DNA from: Thraustochytrium sp. TN22 | Lineage: Eukaryota > Sar > Bigyra > Thraustochytrida > Thraustochytriidae | Assembly: GCA_013306675.1 (NCBI GenBank) | Contig: JABLUY010000002.1 | Span: 372,001-436,000, forward strand | DNA: 64,000 nt | Direction of reading: 5' to 3' | Part shown: in pieces, positions 9,945-20,382 of the stretch | How the letters are laid out: every line of letters starts with the position of its first letter | Position numbering within the stretch: the first letter of the stretch is position 1 | Notes under the pieces: generated by a model | What the model saw: the letters and a program-made list of their open reading frames with translations, nothing else | What the model was told of the DNA's origin: nothing | Database searches by the model: none | Made by a program: the position numbers and the translations under genes

Positions 9945-11035
9945 GCATGTGGCAATTGCGGCTGGTGCTGCTGGTGCAGGTGCTGCTGGTGCTGCTGCGT
10001 CGACGGAGGGGACTGCGGAGTCTGCGGCTGGAGTTGCTGGCTGTGCCAGCGCGTCTGTGCCGAAGCAAGCAGCTGCGAGGGGTTCCCGGACTGTGGGTGC
10101 TGGCCGGCCTGCTCGCGCATAATGTAGAGCAGGGTCTCCTCGACCTGCGTCTGTTGTTTTATGAGCGACTCCAGGAGCGTGTTTTGCTGCTGAATCTGCT
10201 GCTGCAGAATCTGAAAATAGGCGGTCCTGAGCCCCCCCTCGTCGGCCGTTCCCACCGAGGCCTGCAGCTCGCGCAGCATGTCGGACTGGTCAATTCTAGC
10301 CTTGCGCACCTGTGCGTCGAGCTGCGCAAGGCGCGACTTCAAATAATTCTCTCGCTTGTCGCTCAGCATGCTACCCTTGTGCTTGAGCGAGAGTGAACTG
10401 TGCTGGTGTTGCTGCTGTGGCAAGAGGACCGGCTGCAGCGACTGTTTCTTGTCGGGAACGCGATCCATCGCACTGCGCTGGCGCTCCAAAGGGCCAGGGC
10501 TACGCGAGGACAGCGAGGACTGTCGCCGAAGTGCTGCATCGCTACGAGCAGAGCTGGAGCGCCGGACCGGCGATGGTATGACTGGCTCGCTCTGGCGCGC
10601 GAGGGCCTCCTTCACGGAGCGCACATCAAGCGAGCTCCTCCGTCGCCGGTTGAAGTGCGCCTCACTGGCCACCTCGCGTTTCTCAATGACGTCGCCACGC
10701 GGCCGCGTGCGGCAGTAGCTGCCGTTCACGTCGCGCTGCGTTCCGAAGCTTGTCGAAGCCACAAGATCTCTTGACCCCGATCGCCTGTCGCTGTTGTAGC
10801 TGCTGCTTGGGAAAGGCGTCTCGAGCCCGCTCCGCAACTGCATGGCTTGTTGCAGCTTCAAGCGCTCGTCGGTGGATATTTCAGGTACGGTCTCCCCGTC
10901 GTCGAGTTCTTCGGAGCTCCCGCTGGCTGCGGCCGCCGACAGCTCTTTGGCGAGCTCCGCGTGTGCCGCGCCGGCCTCGTCGGCGTCTGCATCTTTCTGC
11001 GCTCCGCTCCGGTTTCGCGACGCACCGCTGCCCAT
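9737..11035 (-). CDS. Probable N-myristoylated, polyglutamine coiled-coil protein of unknown function
   Basis: 432 residues if translation begins at 11035. I prefer this start because the protein then opens with MGSGASRNRS, a good N-myristoylation signal (Gly2, Ser6); the same frame stays open upstream to 11689, but there it encodes repeats and low-complexity sequence. The N-terminal third is acidic, the middle Ser/Arg-rich with many possible phosphosites. A coiled coil follows (about YLKSRLAQLDAQVRKARIDQ through LLYIMREQ). The C-terminal part is Gln/His-rich with an uninterrupted polyQ of about 22 residues from a CAG array, ending in a conserved-looking SPTFGRDLS tail. No catalytic domain is visible. 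It could be a membrane-tethered scaffold. Confidence 0.7.
9878..9943. repeat. (CTG)22 triplet array encoding polyglutamine
   Basis: 22 uninterrupted CTG units on the plus strand, read as CAG (Gln) by the minus-strand gene. Gln/His-rich sequence with interrupted CTG/GTG units continues on one side. The purity suggests a young, length-variable array. Confidence 0.95.
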
Positions 11036-11254
11036 TGCTGTTGCTCCCCGACTTGCCGGCCGGAGAGAGCGCAGCCAGACCAACCGGGATGCGCACGAGG
11101 AAATTGCCGCCGCCGGCTGCGCCGCGCAGCGTGGCGCTGCGCCGCGCCGTGCTCGCCGTCTTGGCCTCTGGCTGCGTGCGCAACGGTGCCGACTCGGACC
11201 GAGCCAGCGAACCAACGAGCAGCGGCGAGCCAAGCAGACAGACTGGCTGAGCAG

Positions 11255-11255
<1 letters not shown>

Positions 11256-11289
<34 letters not shown>

Positions 11290-11290
11290 C
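11256..11290. repeat. (CT)n microsatellite
   Basis: Dinucleotide CT tract about 220 bp upstream of the preferred start at 11035. It lies in the 11036-11896 spacer, which otherwise holds no recognisable gene. Confidence 0.9.
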
Positions 11291-11820
11291 TTCGTCGCAC
11301 ACGCACGCAGGCAGTACGTGTGCCCGATCCGAGCCTGATGATTTCGCGGCGCCGCCTGGAGCAGCAACGGACACTTTCGCCAGACACTTTTCAAGAGACC
11401 TGACGGCGCACCGGTGGGGGCGGTGAGGCGGCACGAGAGTGAAAGCTGGGGGGCTCCGGAACCGGCGGAACGGAGGCTCCGGGATGGAAGCTTTCGGGTG
11501 CGCCCGCGGCGTGCGAGCGAGCTGCTGATTGGCTACAAGCAAAGCAGTGGCCGGTTGCAGCAACGGAACTTCGACATGTGAGCATTTCGCTTGAACATAG
11601 AGCGCCAGATACTGGTAGGCACCTGCCAGGACCTGGCGACCTCCGCAGAGGACACTGAGAGCCGTCTCTCCTTGAGGATTCATCCACAAGGTCCAAATCG
11701 GAGTGATTTAGACGCTACGACGCTACGAGGACGAGATGAGCAGCTCAAGCAAGCGCAAGCAAGCCATGACGATGTTCCGCGTCGTCGAGCTCGCGCTTTG
11801 CCACAAACCAGAACTTGGCG

Positions 11821-11880
11821 AAGAAAGAAAGCAAGAAAGAAAGCAAGAAAGAAAGCAAGAAAGAAAGAGTGCAAGAAAGA
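11821..11880. repeat. 12-bp GAAAGAAAGCAA tandem repeat
   Basis: Four to five copies of a purine-only 12-mer (AAGAAAGCAAGA phase), beginning 17 bp beyond the stop codon of the organellar DNA polymerase gene and therefore probably within its 3' UTR. On the mRNA strand it is a long polypyrimidine tract. Confidence 0.9.
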
Positions 11881-11896
11881 CGAACCGCGACAGGTA

Positions 11897-14650
11897 CTAC
11901 TTGGCCTCATACCAGGTCTTGGCAGATTCGGCGTCGACGATCATGTCCACACGCAGCGGAAAGGGCACGGGGTCTTCCATGCATTCCTTGAGAATATGCA
12001 TGGCCTCGTCGGTGCTTGCTTCCGGGCCCTCCGCGATGATCTCATCGTGAACCTGGAGCACCATACGCCAGCCAAGGTCGCGGAACCCTTGGTGCGCGTG
12101 CAGCTTGTTCATGGCGCTCATGACGATGTCGGCCGCGGAACCCTGAATGGGCGTGTTGATGGCGGCGCGCTCGGCCGCGCCAACTCTGTAGCGCTCGAGG
12201 CTGTTGATGCCTGGCAGCGGGCGGCGGCGGCCCCAGAGCGTCTCGACGTATTTAAGTTTGCGGCAATTCTCGACGGTGTCTCTCTGCCACTGGCGGACCT
12301 CGGGGCGCGCCTCGTACCAGCGATCCACGATATCCGCGGCCTCCTGCGTGGACACGCCAAAGTCCTTGGCGAGGCCGTGCGCTGTCTTGCCGTAGGCAAT
12401 GGAGAAGTTGAGCACCTTGGCCTGGCGGCGCTCGGCAGCGTACTTGTCCTTGATAAGTGGGAACGGCGGCGGATTGCCACCATTGGCGGCGGCGTCCCAC
12501 TCGAGAATGACCTCCTTGTCCTTGGCGATCTTGTCGTACATGGACAGGGCGGTACGGCTGTGGAAGTCCCCGCCGGCCTCGAAGGCCTCGATCATGGAGC
12601 GGCAGTTGGCAAGGTGCGCCAGCACGCGCAGCTCGAGCTGCCCGTAGTCAGCTACGATGAGGCGGTTTCCATCGCGGCACGTGAAGGCCTTGCGAATCTT
12701 GTAGCGGTCCTTGTCGAGCGCCGGCTGATTCTGCAGGTTCGGGCTGCGCGCCGACAGCCGGCCGGTGTCTGTGTGTAGGTTGAGCGAGGTGTGAACGCGC
12801 CTCTCGCGATCGGCGAGCGCGAGCCTTCTGAGCGGCTCGATGAAAGTCTTGAGCAGCTTCTCAACCGCAATGGCCTGGACTAGATGCGCGAGCCCAATGC
12901 AAGCGGCGGCGCCGGAACCTGCTTTGCGCTGCTCCAGCGGCTCATACGCGTCGCCCCAGCGCGGCGGATCATCAAACGGCTTGCCTGCGAAGGCCTCCAG
13001 GACAGCCCCCCCGGTGCTGGGCGTCTTGGTGCTGGTGACTTCCGTGATGGGCAGCCCGAGGCCGCGAATGTTCACCTTGGCACCCTTGCTCAAGCCTGGC
13101 AGCGTGATGTATTCGCCTGGTGCCACCACCTCTTTGCCATTATGCCCGTAGAGCAGAGCGACACGCTGTCGAGGCGAGTTCAGATTCACCTCGTCCGCCT
13201 CGGCAGGGTCTGCGAGCAGATCGGAGCTGCGCAGCCAGTCGCGGAAGGACGTCACGTGTTCATCGAGGTCCTTGGTCGCCTCTTGCTCGATCGTTTCCAA
13301 ATGCTCGACGTCCAACTGGATGCCCTCCAGCTCAATGTCAGACAACACCGTCGCGAAGGGCAAGAGGGTGTCTTGGTATATCTCATACAGGTCACGGGTC
13401 TGCTGCGTCTCCGCCTGCGTGTAGGTCCTCTCGCCGAGCTCTTTGCGGTAATGGTTAAAGAGCGCCAACGTCGACACAGAGTCGAGACAGCTGTAGTCAA
13501 TCCATTGATCGCGCTTAGGCCCCCTTTGAATCTCGTCCACTGAGGGCAGCGTCTTGACCTTGCTCTCCTTGCCATTCTTGAGAAGCTTGGGCACGCCGAA
13601 GATGTCCAGCATCTTGACCTTGGCCAGCTCGTCCTGCTCGAGGTGATCTGCGGACAGCGCAGCCAGCGAGTATCCGGCGATGCGCCCATTATCGAACAAA
13701 CGGCCCATGTGCATGGTGTCACCGGCCAAACCCGCACACTTCACCCCGTGGTTGGCCAGCATGTACCTGTCGAAGCTGTAGTTGTGCCACACCTTGCCGG
13801 GGTGCTCAGCCTCCAGCACTGGCTTGATCACCTCCAGCAGACCCTCCCGATCGTCAAGAACATCCACCCACGCGCAACGCGTCCCACCAGTGGCCGTGGG
13901 GTCGGGCATGGCAATGGAGACGCACGTCACCTTTCCCATGCTCATTAGCGAGTTTTCCAGGTCCACGACCGCCTCCGTGTCACATCCCACGACCGACCCG
14001 GGAGGCAGCGCTCTGATGTATGCCACGAGCGCCTTCGCCTCCTCCTCGGTCTCCACAAGCCACGTGTCGTAAGCGGCCCCCGAACTCGGACGCCGCGAAG
14101 CAGATGCTGAAGGAGATGGCGCTGAGGGAGAAGGCGCTGAAGGAGAAGGCGCTGGGGGAGAAGGCGCTGAGGGAGGAGCAGCCGCAGCAGCCGACGCCGC
14201 CGACGCCGCCGAAGCCGCCGAAGCAGCAGGTCCAGCAGGAGCAGCGGACGTAGGAGCACGAGCGGCTTTTTGTTTTGCCGCTCCTAGTGGCTCCAGTTTG
14301 ATGCGCAGCTCCTGCAAGTGCTTGCGCGTATGCTCCAGCTCCTTTCGCAGGAGCTCAAGCGCGGCTTGCGCGCTCTCGAGCTTGTCCTCTTGCGCAGCCG
14401 CCGCAGCCGCCTGGCGCGGCGGTGGCTTCGTTGCCGTCGACTTGTTAGTGGCCCGCACGAGCCGCGCGCTCACGCCACTTGCCAGTGACCGCGGCCGCCG
14501 CCGCCCGACGCCGGCCGCCGCGCCAAGCGCCACGCCCAGCATCGCGCCCACGCACCAGGCTCGGCAGCCAGGCGCGGCAGTCCGGCGCGCTTTGAAAGCG
14601 AGTTTGGTGGTTGATGAAGGAGGGCGACCACGGAGGCCGAACAAAGTCAC
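11897..14650 (-). CDS. POP: Organellar family A DNA polymerase (POP / bacterial Pol I-like) with 3'-5' exonuclease
   Basis: 917 residues, intronless. The N-terminus is Arg/Ala-rich with few acidic residues (about 1-75), as expected of an organelle presequence. It is followed by a short coiled coil (85-120) and an Ala/Ser/Pro linker with SPSAP repeats (150-190). The DEDDy exonuclease has ExoI Asp224/Glu226 (GCDTE), ExoII NYSFD (Asp294) and ExoIII YSCLD (Asp390). The polymerase has motif A ADYGQLELR (Asp668), motif B RRQAKVLNFSIAYG (about 741-754) and motif C QVHDE (868-870). There is no 5'-nuclease domain, as in plant and protist organellar polymerases, which replicate and repair mitochondrial and/or plastid DNA. 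It differs from mitochondrial Pol gamma in length and motif context. Confidence 0.93.
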   Translation of the reverse strand: MTLFGLRGRPPSSTTKLAFKARRTAAPGCRAWCVGAMLGVALGAAAGVGRRRPRSLASGVSARLVRATNKSTATKPPPRQAAAAAAQEDKLESAQAALELLRKELEHTRKHLQELRIKLEPLGAAKQKAARAPTSAAPAGPAASAASAASAASAAAAAPPSAPSPPAPSPSAPSPSAPSPSASASRRPSSGAAYDTWLVETEEEAKALVAYIRALPPGSVVGCDTEAVVDLENSLMSMGKVTCVSIAMPDPTATGGTRCAWVDVLDDREGLLEVIKPVLEAEHPGKVWHNYSFDRYMLANHGVKCAGLAGDTMHMGRLFDNGRIAGYSLAALSADHLEQDELAKVKMLDIFGVPKLLKNGKESKVKTLPSVDEIQRGPKRDQWIDYSCLDSVSTLALFNHYRKELGERTYTQAETQQTRDLYEIYQDTLLPFATVLSDIELEGIQLDVEHLETIEQEATKDLDEHVTSFRDWLRSSDLLADPAEADEVNLNSPRQRVALLYGHNGKEVVAPGEYITLPGLSKGAKVNIRGLGLPITEVTSTKTPSTGGAVLEAFAGKPFDDPPRWGDAYEPLEQRKAGSGAAACIGLAHLVQAIAVEKLLKTFIEPLRRLALADRERRVHTSLNLHTDTGRLSARSPNLQNQPALDKDRYKIRKAFTCRDGNRLIVADYGQLELRVLAHLANCRSMIEAFEAGGDFHSRTALSMYDKIAKDKEVILEWDAAANGGNPPPFPLIKDKYAAERRQAKVLNFSIAYGKTAHGLAKDFGVSTQEAADIVDRWYEARPEVRQWQRDTVENCRKLKYVETLWGRRRPLPGINSLERYRVGAAERAAINTPIQGSAADIVMSAMNKLHAHQGFRDLGWRMVLQVHDEIIAEGPEASTDEAMHILKECMEDPVPFPLRVDMIVDAESAKTWYEAK

Positions 14651-15175
14651 GCCTTTCTTTCTGCAACCAACGGCAGCAGCAGCTAGGCCTAGGCACGAGC
14701 CCGGACGGGACGGCTCCGGGCCTGAGTCCAGCTCAAGCCTGCCGGCAGCTCTGTGTCAGACCGCAGGACCGCAGGAAGCGAGAGTTTCTGCGCGCGAGGC
14801 ACTTACTTCAACAGGCAGGCAGGCAGGCAGGCCTGCGCTGCAGCATGCATGCATCCCGCGAGCGCAGCGCAGCCTGAGCGCGGCGTACCACTTCCTCCCC
14901 GAGGCGGTCATCGGGCTGATCTCGTCTGATCAATGGTCAGCCTAGGCAACTCTCAAGGCTCAGGCTCCTGCCAGAGCAAGCTTGCAGCGGCTTGAAGTTG
15001 GTGGCGGGCTCGCCTGACCTGACCGCGTCGTTGACCGTGACTGACTCGGACTGCCAGTGCACCGAGCCGGAGAGCCTGACTCGGAGGAGGAAAGGCTCGC
15101 GAGACTCGGCGAGAGCGAGAGCGAGAGCGTCGCGGGAGCGCGGCAGACTGCGCGGCAGACGGGCAACGGCGCAGC

Positions 15176-15215
<40 letters not shown>

Positions 15216-15355
15216 GCGGCGGCGGGAGCAGCGCAGCGGCGCAGAGGCCCCGGGCCGCACGCAAGCCCCAGGCGAGAGGAGAGGCGGGCGAGGCGGCGCC
15301 GAGCAGAACAGAAAGGCAGGCAAGGCAGGCCAGGCCCGAGGCACCGAGCGCAAGC
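14651..15355. promoter_or_regulatory. Divergent spacer between organellar polymerase and NEMP-like gene
   Basis: 705-bp spacer between opposite starts. It contains the most complete copy of the recurring upstream word cluster, TGACTGACTCGGACTGCCAG at about 15037-15056, followed by CTGACTCGGAGG at about 15077. A (GGC)n tract lies at 15177-15214 and CAGG tetramers near 14813-14832. No gene was seen. Confidence 0.45.
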
Positions 15356-16726
15356 ATGGGCGCGGCTGCGCGCACGCTGACGGCCGCGCTGGCGGCCGTG
15401 ACTCTGGCGGCGGGCGCGACGCAAGGCGCCCACGGAGCACGAGCGAGCATGCCTCGCGTCGAGCTGGTGGAACTTGACTGGCGCGCGACCAAGGACTCGG
15501 CGACGGCGTGCGACGGGAGCGAGTGCCTGGGCCACGCGGTCTGGTGCGTGCACGACCAGCGCGAGGTGCTGCTGCAGGCCAGGGCGTTCTTTGGGGAAGT
15601 TCGCTTCGAGCTGCTGGACGCCGAACCGCGCGACGGCAGTGCGGACGTTGAGGAGAACGAACCGCGGCCTTCCGCCGCCTACTGCCTGCTGGGCGAGAGC
15701 AGCGACTCGCGCCTGCGCTTGGAGGTGCTGCGCGGCCTGCGCGACGACGCAAAGCCCAGCGCTGTTGTGGAACGTCTCTTCAACGCCACCAACGAGAAGA
15801 GTGCCAGACTCGCGCGCTTCTTGGACAATATGCACCAGCACTTTTGGGTCGCGGTCGGCACGAGCTGCCATACCTCGCTCGCCTTCTCGCCGTACGGTGA
15901 AAGCTGCGTTGCCATCCGCCCCGCGCACGGCTCGCCGGCCCTGGCCCACCCGGACAAGCTGCGCCTCGTCGTGCATCGCGAGCAGTTCACCTGGCGCGGC
16001 CCGGTCTTTCTCGCCCTTGGCCTGCTGCTCATCCGTGCGGCGCCCTGGCTGAGCGAGCTTACGCCGCTGTACTACGCGACCGGTACCACCTTGGGCGTTG
16101 CCGTCAGTGTCTTCATGCTCACCTGGTTCACGCTGCGGCGCGTCACCTCGTCCCGGAACTCCGCCTGGATGGCCCTCGCCGCGCAGGCCCTCTTTGGCGC
16201 CTTCTTCACCAACGTGGCCGACACCATCATCGAGAACTACCAGAACGAGCTGGTCATCTACATCTTCCTCTCCGCCCTCATCAGCCTCGGCGTCTCGCAC
16301 TTCATGCTGCGGGGCAAGCCCAGTGGGGCGGTTCGTGACATTGTGCGCATTGCCATCCAGTTCGCTGGCGCGGCCTTCATCTTCAACGCAACCCGCTCGC
16401 TTCAGTGGTCTATCGCGGCCCTCGCGATTTGGTTCGTCAACGGCACCTTTCTCCCTGCCGTCTACGACCGCCTCGGGAGACTTCACCGTTGGATCATGCC
16501 CAACGCAGGCATTGCCCGCATGCGCACCAAGATTGATGGCTCGCGTCTCCTCTCCGAAGAAGAGTACCAGGCGCAGGCGCAGCGGTCCACCGCGCGTGAG
16601 ACCGACAAGCTCTTCAAGTCGCCCGGATTTCGCAAATGGCTAGAGAAGAACCACGGCCGCATCAACATGGGCCCCGCCGAGGAGGACGACAACGACGATG
16701 CGCTCTTATTCGACGATGACGAGTGA
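15356..16726 (+). CDS. NEMP: NEMP-family nuclear envelope integral membrane protein
   Basis: 456 residues, intronless. It starts with a signal peptide (residues 1 to about 28, TLTAALAAVTLAAGATQGAHG) and a lumenal domain of about 190 residues, with several cysteines. Five or so membrane spans then occupy about 220-375. The first spans flank LYYATGTTLGVAVSVFMLTW, which matches the YYxTGxxLG signature of the NEMP/TMEM194 (DUF2215) family. The cytosolic or nucleoplasmic tail has LLSEEEYQAQAQRSTARETD and FKSPGFRKWLEKNHGRI, the usual NEMP tail pattern, and ends in an acidic cluster. NEMP proteins sit in the inner nuclear membrane and stiffen the envelope; plant homologues are PNET2. Family assignment rests on motif and topology. 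Confidence 0.8.
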   Translation: MGAAARTLTAALAAVTLAAGATQGAHGARASMPRVELVELDWRATKDSATACDGSECLGHAVWCVHDQREVLLQARAFFGEVRFELLDAEPRDGSADVEENEPRPSAAYCLLGESSDSRLRLEVLRGLRDDAKPSAVVERLFNATNEKSARLARFLDNMHQHFWVAVGTSCHTSLAFSPYGESCVAIRPAHGSPALAHPDKLRLVVHREQFTWRGPVFLALGLLLIRAAPWLSELTPLYYATGTTLGVAVSVFMLTWFTLRRVTSSRNSAWMALAAQALFGAFFTNVADTIIENYQNELVIYIFLSALISLGVSHFMLRGKPSGAVRDIVRIAIQFAGAAFIFNATRSLQWSIAALAIWFVNGTFLPAVYDRLGRLHRWIMPNAGIARMRTKIDGSRLLSEEEYQAQAQRSTARETDKLFKSPGFRKWLEKNHGRINMGPAEEDDNDDALLFDDDE

Positions 16727-17335
16727 TTGGAGTGGGCAAGCAAACATGCAAGTGAGCCGACACACGATCGACCGACCGACCGACCGAGTGTGTGAGCGAG
16801 TCAGCGAGCCCATTTGAAGGAAGTGGCGAAGTATCGGATGACCAGCGCACTCCAAATCGCCAACGAATCCTCATCTCGACCTGGAGCAAGCTGCGAGGGG
16901 CAGGACGAGATCGTTCCTGGCCAAGAAGAGCCTACTGCGAGCCGGTCTCTCGCGCAAACCTGATCGCTCGCAAGATACGATACTGCCGCCAGCCCGCCAG
17001 CCTGCCCGTCCAGGCAGGCAGGCGCTTGTCCAGTCTAAAACGCTTCGGAATACGCCGGCCAGACGAAGAAGTGAGGCAGCAAGCAGATCCGTCAACACTC
17101 ACGCACGCAGATTGAACGCCACCGAACTCAGAACTGACCTTATCTTACCGTGATGCATCCTTCCTTTCTTTGAGACTTTGTTTTGTTCAAATTTGAAGAG
17201 ATGCTCGTGTCCGGCGGCCGACCTGTTGAACAAACCAACCTGGCCCTGGCCTAGTGAGTGCCGAGGCCAGCCTGGGTGTTGTTGCCAGCGGCTCAAAGCC
17301 CGGATGATAAAAATAGACGTCTCAGGGAGACTTCT
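16727..17335. other. Gene-poor spacer before the repeat array
   Basis: No gene recognised. Near 16766-16786 there is a short GACC tetramer run; around 17150-17200 the sequence is locally AT-richer than the surroundings. Confidence 0.5.
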
Positions 17336-17339
17336 TCAG

Positions 17340-18570
17340 TGCCAGTCAGAGTGCGGTGATCGCGGCATGCAAGCACCTATGAGCAGCTGGAAGGCCTGGT
17401 CGACATATTTGCGGGCGGCCACTATCCCTCGATGTGGCGCGCAATCTGACTGCGAGGGCGCAGCCGGGCAGCTCAGCTCACCTCGTAGCCAAGGAGGCGG
17501 CGCAGCGGCGCGAAGGCGGGCTTGCTCGCGTCCGAGCAGATGGCACACGCAGATCACTTCACGAGGGCCGTCGACCCGAGGTCCACCGCCTGCGGCAATG
17601 GCGAGGAATGAAGAAACTTAGCTGCTACATTTTGTCGAGCTTGCACAGCACACGGAGAGACTTTGTCTGGGCAGCGAGTTGGGGGGGGTGATTGCCGGAG
17701 GCAATCGGCCTGCGGCGCGGTCCTCAGAGAAAGATGTGAGGGCGGCGCTGCGGCTTACACGCAGAAAAAAGGAGAGAAGAAGCCACAGGAGTCTTGACCC
17801 TCTGTCTCTCCTGATTGTGCAAAGGGAAGCAGTGGGGCGACTTGCCCGGTCGGAAGCGTCGAGGCGAAGTCGCTCACCTGTGTGGAGGCTGGTGCACGGC
17901 AATGCGGCGTTTCGCACAGCGACGTGGTGCGGGGTGCGCCCCAAGCGAGAAATGCCTCGTTCTCGTCACCTCGGGGTGCGGATTTATGCATGCCCGTGCC
18001 GCTCTTTTGTTGTAAAGCTTGAGTATCGAGATCTTCCAGCACACATCAGCCGGCACCCTCAAGTTGCAGTCGCCGCCCAGCTTGGCAAGATGCATCAGCG
18101 GGCCATACATAAATGGTGCTGTCCAGGCTGCTGCTGTGGCTCGAGGAAGCCGTTCGCGTGATGACCGAGGGGCACTCCTGGAAGGTGACGGTGCCCACCT
18201 GGCGCCAGAGGCAGGCGGCCGTATCGTTCGGCTGTGATGACGACTCGGCGACGCCGTCACGGTCCTCTGGGACTTCAGCCGGGCGCGGCTGGCTCGGGCG
18301 CGCGCATCCACTCTGCGCCTCATGTTTGACGCGGCTTGCGAGACGGTGTGGTGTCCATCCACATTGGTGTGTAGTGAGCGGCGATGGGGTTGTTTGTAGC
18401 TCGGCCAGAGCGGGCGGGCCCCGGTGCCAAGGGCGATGCTGTCACTGGCAAGTAAGTAAAAAGAGCAGGATCCTTCCTGCCAGGGGTCGCCGGAGGATCC
18501 CATACATGGTCCAAACGATGAGGAAAGGTGCTGTGAGGTGCCAGCGATCCTGAGGCTTGATGGTCTCGGC
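17340..18570 (-). repeat. Inverted, decayed copy of a ~1.5-kb repeat unit (blocks W', Z', Y')
   Basis: Read on the minus strand, this stretch aligns in order with 19.26-20.38 kb. Block Y' is about 18090-18560 (GACCGCTGGCACCTC-like start, TCTGGCGCCAGGTGGG). Block Z' is about 17690-18080 (GAAACGCCGCATTG, GTGAGCGACTTCGC). Block W' is about 17405-17620 (GCCGCAGG, CGGGTCGACGGCCC, AAGTGATCTGCG). The copies are diverged by many substitutions and small gaps, and no copy carries a long intact frame. Block X of the unit is missing here; an AT-rich island takes its place. Whether the unit is a dead gene family, a mobile element or a satellite cannot be decided from the sequence. Confidence 0.8.
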
Positions 18571-18600
18571 GGAGAAGCTTTGAGAGCGGCTTAAAGGCGC

Positions 18601-18831
18601 GCTCGTAATTTTACGCACCTTTCATCGCTAAGATAAAACCAAGTTTGAAAGAAAATTTTATCCCATTTGATAACAATTTATGAGAATCCTTTTGAAATAA
18701 AATTTTTTGAAAGTATTCGAGAAACGAACAAATTGAAAATTATTCAAAATATAATCATATTTGGTATTAAATTGTATATTTCTAATTAAAATAGGTAAAT
18801 TTGAAGTCAAAATTGATAATGCAAAATTGTC
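18601..18831. other. AT-rich island at the inversion junction
   Basis: About 230 bp of strongly AT-rich DNA (for example TTGAAAATTATTCAAAATAT near 18731), in sharp contrast to the very GC-rich window. It sits between the inverted repeat copy and the first direct copy. No frame of note, tRNA or terminal repeat was recognised. Candidate explanations are an organelle-derived insert, a scar of an AT-rich element or an AT-rich spacer of the array. Confidence 0.85.
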
Positions 18832-18848
18832 AGCCAGCAAGTCCCGGC

Positions 18849-20382
18849 ACTCAAGGTCAAGTACGGCGGCAAGGATGGCAACGTGCACGACATGACCGGC
18901 GAGGTGCTCACCAGCTACTACAGCACCGTGACCTGGCCGAGGCCGCAGGCCAAGGGACAACCTGGATTGGCCATATGACCGCCTGATCGTACGGTACACC
19001 TGGCCGACCACGGCCGGGCAGGCGATGTCGTCACTGGCTGCCGGCTCCAGCCCCTTGACCAGCGCCGCAGGCTAGGCCAGCTGGCAGACCAAGATTAGCT
19101 CAACCATCTTCTCTCTCTCGTGCTAGTACTTGCCGAGCAGGTGGCGCGGGGTAGGGCCGCCGTGGGCGAGCCCGAGCCCGCCGAGCATCCAGTCTAACAA
19201 AAATAGACAAAAGGAAAGGACCAAATACGAGCGGGCTACGAGCGGGCATTTCAGCCACTCTCAAAGCTTCTACGCCGAGAGCAAGCCATCTCAGGACCGC
19301 TGGCACCTCCCAGCAGCTTTCCCCATCGAGTGGATCATCTCTGGAACCTCCCGGCGACATCTAGCTCAGCTCTCAGCAACAGCGGTGACTTCGGCTCCCC
19401 GCTCTGGCCGAGCTACCCCATTGCCGTCCACTACACCAGCGTGGACACCGCCTTGCAGGCTGCGCCTCACAACAGGCGCAGAGTGGACGCGCGCGCGAGC
19501 CAGCCGCGACCCGCTAATGTCTTAGCAGTCCGCCGCCGCCGTCGCCGAGGCGCGAGAGGGAAGCAAAGCCGCCAGCATAACCGCACGATGAGGCGCCTCT
19601 GGCGCCAGGTGGGCGACATCACCTCCCAGGAGTACCCCTCGGTTATCACGCCCTCCTCCAGCCACAGCAGCAACATGGGCAGCAACATTTTTGCTCCGCC
19701 GCTGTCAAGCTCCTGGCCGACCTGGGCGCCTCCTGGAATCTGAGGGTGCCGCTGGTGTGTGCTGGTAGATCAACTCTCAAGGCTCTTACGGCAAAGAGCG
19801 TACAGGCAAATCCGCGCCCCGAGGCGACGAGAACGAGGCAACCTCCGCCCGGGACGCAGCCTGCACCACGTCGCTGCGCGAAACGCCGCATTGACGTGCA
19901 CCGCCTCCTCACAGATGAGCGACTTCGCTTCGACGATTCCGACCAAGGCAAGCCGCCCCTCTACTGCTCTCTGCGCAAGCAGCAGAGGCAGAGGGTACAG
20001 ATTCCTGTGACTTCTTCTCTCATTCTTTCTGCAAGCCTGCCGCAGCGCCGCCCTCACTACCTCCTCTGAGGGCCGCGCCGCTGGCCAAATGCCGACGGCA
20101 AGCAATCCCTCAACTAGCTTCCCAGACAAAGTCTCTCCGTGTGCTGAGCAAGCTCAACAACTAGCAGATAAGTTCATCGTTTGTTTCTCGCCATTGCCGC
20201 AGGCCGTCGACCACGGGTCGACGGCCCTCGCGAAGTGATCTGCGAGCGCCGCCAGCTCGGACGCGAGCAAGGCCGCCTTCGCGCCGCTGCACCGCCTCGT
20301 CGGCTACGAGGTGAGCTGCACGGCTGCGTCCTCGCAGTCAGATTGCGCGCCACATCGAGGGATTGTGGCCGCCCGTACCAAC
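18849..20382 (+). repeat. Direct copy 1 of the ~1.5-kb repeat unit (blocks X, Y, Z, W)
   Basis: Block X opens with ACTCAAGGTCAAGTACGG at 18849 and recurs at 20383, a period of 1534 bp; GGCGATGTCGTCAC at 19021 recurs as GGCGACGTCGTCAC at 20561, an offset of 1540. Block Y is about 19260-19740, Z about 19740-20130 and W about 20180-20382; Y, Z and W also match the inverted copy. All frames are broken by stops, so nothing here is annotated as a protein-coding gene. Confidence 0.8.
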
